Assembly: GCA_050122535.1 (NCBI GenBank) | Contig: JASFIT010000296.1 | Coordinates: 1 to 6,020, forward strand | Source: JASFEQ01 sp050122535 | GTDB taxonomy: Bacteria; Desulfobacterota; DSM-4660; Desulfatiglandales; HGW-15 | Direction of reading: 5' to 3' | Length of the DNA: 6,020 nucleotides | In this document: piece after piece, positions 4,624 through 6,020 of the stretch | Layout of the letters: every line of letters starts with the position of its first letter | Numbering within the stretch: position 1 is the first letter of the stretch | Program-made: the position numbers and the translations under genes | Notes under the pieces: model-generated | The model's input: the letters and a program-made list of their open reading frames with translations, nothing else | The model's database searches: none | Told to the model about the DNA's origin: nothing

Positions 4624-5727
4624 CTACCCACCTCTTTTCCGAAGTCCCCGCTCTACAGTGACCACGAAGTCCTGTACATTGGTGAGGATGGAGTGGACAG
4701 CCAGTGACCCGCGGTTGGCCAGCTTGCTAATCGCAAATTCTGACATGTCTACCGTGTAAAAGTAAACGGGTCGCACCTGATTCTCCCCTACCACCTGGTA
4801 AGAGGGAACCATATTCCCCGTGGCAATGGCATGAAGTTGTGTGGCCAGCGCAATAACTGTAGTCGCACGACGTGCAAGGACTCGCATTCCGTCCTGAGCC
4901 TGGTAGGCATCACCGATCACTTCTGGGAGGGGACCATCATCGCGTATGGATCCTGCCAAAACATAGGGAACACCCTTTCGGATTATTGCCCGCATAATGC
5001 CATCTTTTACGAGCCCCTTTTGGATGGCTTTCTCCATGTTCCCGTGGTGCCTTATCTTATTGATGGCGTCCAGGTGCCTGTAGTGCCCCAGTGCTACACT
5101 CTTTTTTGAATAGATTTCTTGGCCTAAAGCCGTACCAAAGATGGCACCTTCCACATCATGGACGGCCAATGCGTTTCCAGCGAGCAGAGCGTGAACATAA
5201 CCACTTTCAATGAGCTCCACAAAGGCATTCCGGGCATCTTGATCAAATACCACAGCCGGCCCCAATACCCAGACAATAAAGCCCTTCTCCCTTTCATGTT
5301 CCAAGAGTTCATAGAGCTCATCATAGTCGATGGAAAAGGAGGTTTCACGCGTGAGGCGTGTACGAAATGCAAACCTCTCCGTGAGGTACTCTGGAAGTTC
5401 GAAGCCATCAGCGTGAACGTAGATGCCTTCTTCACCATTCTCCCCTCTGCCACAGGCTACTCTATCCCCAACTTTCAGATGTCGAAATTCTTTGACTTGG
5501 AGGGATCCTTTCTTTTCTAGGACCACAACGCAATCCATTCTTGTTTCCTTCAGGAGAGCCCACTCACCCTGCAGGATGTGGAAGTACTCAGGATAGATGG
5601 ATGTGGCGTGATAATTCTCCGGGGCCACTCCTTCTTTCTTCACTTTTTCAAAGACCACCACAGAAGCTTGCTTAAAAGGGGGCTTGGTAAAATCCGGAGG
5701 ATTGTAGCGAGGAAGCACAAAAGCCAT
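4624..5727 (-). CDS. LOR/SDH-domain protein, archaeal-type ornithine cyclodeaminase family
   Basis: A 367-residue protein of the TIGR00300/LOR-SDH group. Characterised members (the Methanococcus maripaludis enzyme and the C-terminal half of cyanobacterial AgrE/ArgZ) convert ornithine to proline and ammonia with bound NAD. The N-terminal conserved part spans about 30-110 (ENYHATSIYPEYF 37-49, MDCVVV 64-69). The Rossmann part follows, with VLGPAVVFD (154-162), LLAGNALAVHDVEGAIFGT (181-199), GHYRHLDAINKIR (214-226), PYVLAGSIRDDGPLPEVIGD (254-273), QAQDGMR (276-282) and a C-terminal DMSEFAISKLANRGS (327-341). The start follows GGGAG by 7 bases. From memory, archaeal homologues carry about 60 or more extra N-terminal residues with a GHIIDS-like motif, absent here. 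It is transcribed towards carbamate kinase, consistent with joint ornithine and carbamoyl phosphate disposal. It could instead be an uncharacterised LOR/SDH dehydrogenase. Confidence 0.87.
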   Translation of the reverse strand: MAFVLPRYNPPDFTKPPFKQASVVVFEKVKKEGVAPENYHATSIYPEYFHILQGEWALLKETRMDCVVVLEKKGSLQVKEFRHLKVGDRVACGRGENGEEGIYVHADGFELPEYLTERFAFRTRLTRETSFSIDYDELYELLEHEREKGFIVWVLGPAVVFDQDARNAFVELIESGYVHALLAGNALAVHDVEGAIFGTALGQEIYSKKSVALGHYRHLDAINKIRHHGNMEKAIQKGLVKDGIMRAIIRKGVPYVLAGSIRDDGPLPEVIGDAYQAQDGMRVLARRATTVIALATQLHAIATGNMVPSYQVVGENQVRPVYFYTVDMSEFAISKLANRGSLAVHSILTNVQDFVVTVERGLRKRGG

Positions 5728-5776
5728 TTTTCTTCTCCCATCATGTTAGGGTTGCTCTGATATTGCGCTTGCCATG

Positions 5777-5805
5777 AGTTTAGTGGGATAATATAGTCTT
5801 TGCAA
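5777..5805 (-). promoter_or_regulatory. Putative sigma70-type promoter for the ornithine cyclodeaminase gene
   Basis: On the minus strand, TTGCAA (5805-5800) and TAAACT (5782-5777) are separated by exactly 17 bases, each with 4/6 consensus matches. This would give a leader of about 45 bases before the ATG at 5727. Spacing and position are good; the boxes are moderate. It indicates that the gene is transcribed on its own. Confidence 0.4.
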
Positions 5806-5830
5806 GCCCTAATCCTGCCTTCCCTTACGA

Positions 5831-5869
5831 TCCCTCCCCCTCGACGGGGGAGGGACAGGGTGGGGGTGA
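5831..5869. repeat. GC-rich palindromic repeat, copy D
   Basis: A 10-bp stem, TCCCTCCCCC (5831-5840) with GGGGGAGGGA (5846-5855), has loop TCGAC and is followed by CAGGGTGGGGGTGA. Read on the minus strand it matches copy A, including the CCCCCACCCTG flank. It sits about 25 bp upstream of the putative ornithine cyclodeaminase promoter. Confidence 0.75.
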
Positions 5870-5900
5870 TCGAACTATCGCGTCGTCGATGATTTATCTA

Positions 5901-5939
5901 CCCCCTCCTCTTTATCCCCTCCCGCGAGGGGAGGGGAGA
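5901..5939. repeat. GC-rich palindromic repeat, copy E
   Basis: A 9-bp stem, TCCCCTCCC (5915-5923) with GGGAGGGGA (5929-5937), has loop GCGAG and is preceded by a CCCCCTCC block (5901-5908). This is the layout of copy B in the same orientation. It lies 31 bp beyond copy D and so forms a closely spaced pair in opposite orientations. Confidence 0.7.
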
Positions 5940-5969
5940 TGAGTTTTCAGGCAGCTTGGAAGGACGGAT

Positions 5970-6020
5970 TTTAAGAGATTGCATCGGCTTCCTTAGTCAG
6001 CCTCGCAATGACATCTTAAA
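5970..6020. repeat. Imperfect inverted-repeat element at right edge
   Basis: Outer arms TTTAAGA (5970-5976) and TCTTAAA (6014-6020) enclose inner arms GATTGC (5977-5982) and GCAATGAC (6005-6012), with a TCGG...GCCTCG centre. The inner part recalls the widespread intergenic repeat GTCATTGCGAGG...GCAATC seen in many Desulfobacterota and other anaerobes, here diverged in the middle. The element may continue past the window. Confidence 0.6.

Noticed and set aside
5158..5520. Plus-strand ORFs inside the ornithine cyclodeaminase homologue
   Set aside because: They are shadow frames opposite conserved LOR/SDH motifs.
623..5939. The repeated palindromes as a CRISPR array
   Set aside because: The copies are hundreds to thousands of bases apart, in both orientations, and without regular spacers.

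Overview
The window holds five convincing protein genes (one cut off by the left edge), one probable very small gene, and an unusually dense set of intergenic repeats. Base composition is mixed, near 50% GC by eye. Three things point to an anaerobic or syntrophic bacterium: corrinoid methyl-transfer genes, an archaeal-type cyclic 2,3-diphosphoglycerate synthetase homologue, and an archaeal/bacterial-type ornithine cyclodeaminase of the LOR/SDH group. The repeat style (C-rich/G-rich palindromes between genes, and a terminal element with ATTGC...GCAAT arms) resembles what I remember from Desulfobacterota and other uncultured anaerobes. This placement is inference; no rRNA or other taxonomic marker is present.

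Left block (1-1971, all minus strand). Reading right to left, a 39-codon ORF (1971-1852) overlaps by 4 bases the start of a UroD/MtaA-type methyltransferase (1855-716). A 186-bp repeat-laden gap follows, then a B12-binding corrinoid protein (529 to beyond 1). This looks like part of a corrinoid-dependent methyltransferase system. The substrate and the other components are not visible.

Middle block (2230-4526, plus strand). A CpgS-like GTPase/ATPase-fold protein (441 aa) and a complete carbamate kinase (313 aa) are 29 bp apart and probably form an operon, transcribed divergently from the left block. The 258-bp region between the divergent blocks (1972-2229) holds a 19-bp dyad, a plausible promoter, a heptamer repeat and a terminator-shaped palindrome in the leader of the CpgS gene.

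Right block (4624-5727, minus strand, convergent with carbamate kinase). This is an ornithine cyclodeaminase-like LOR/SDH-domain protein with its own plausible promoter. Beyond it, 5728-6020 contains no gene, only the promoter and three repeat elements.

How the genes may work together: carbamate kinase makes ATP from carbamoyl phosphate, and ornithine cyclodeaminase converts ornithine to proline. These are the two products of citrulline phosphorolysis, so the right half suggests arginine/citrulline/ornithine catabolism. No deiminase or carbamoyltransferase is visible. The place of the CpgS homologue in such a pathway is not established, and this is the most interesting functional question here. 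The other notable signal is structural: five related GC-rich palindromes in both orientations, four tracts of degenerate 7-bp tandem repeats near them, and one further inverted-repeat element at the right edge.
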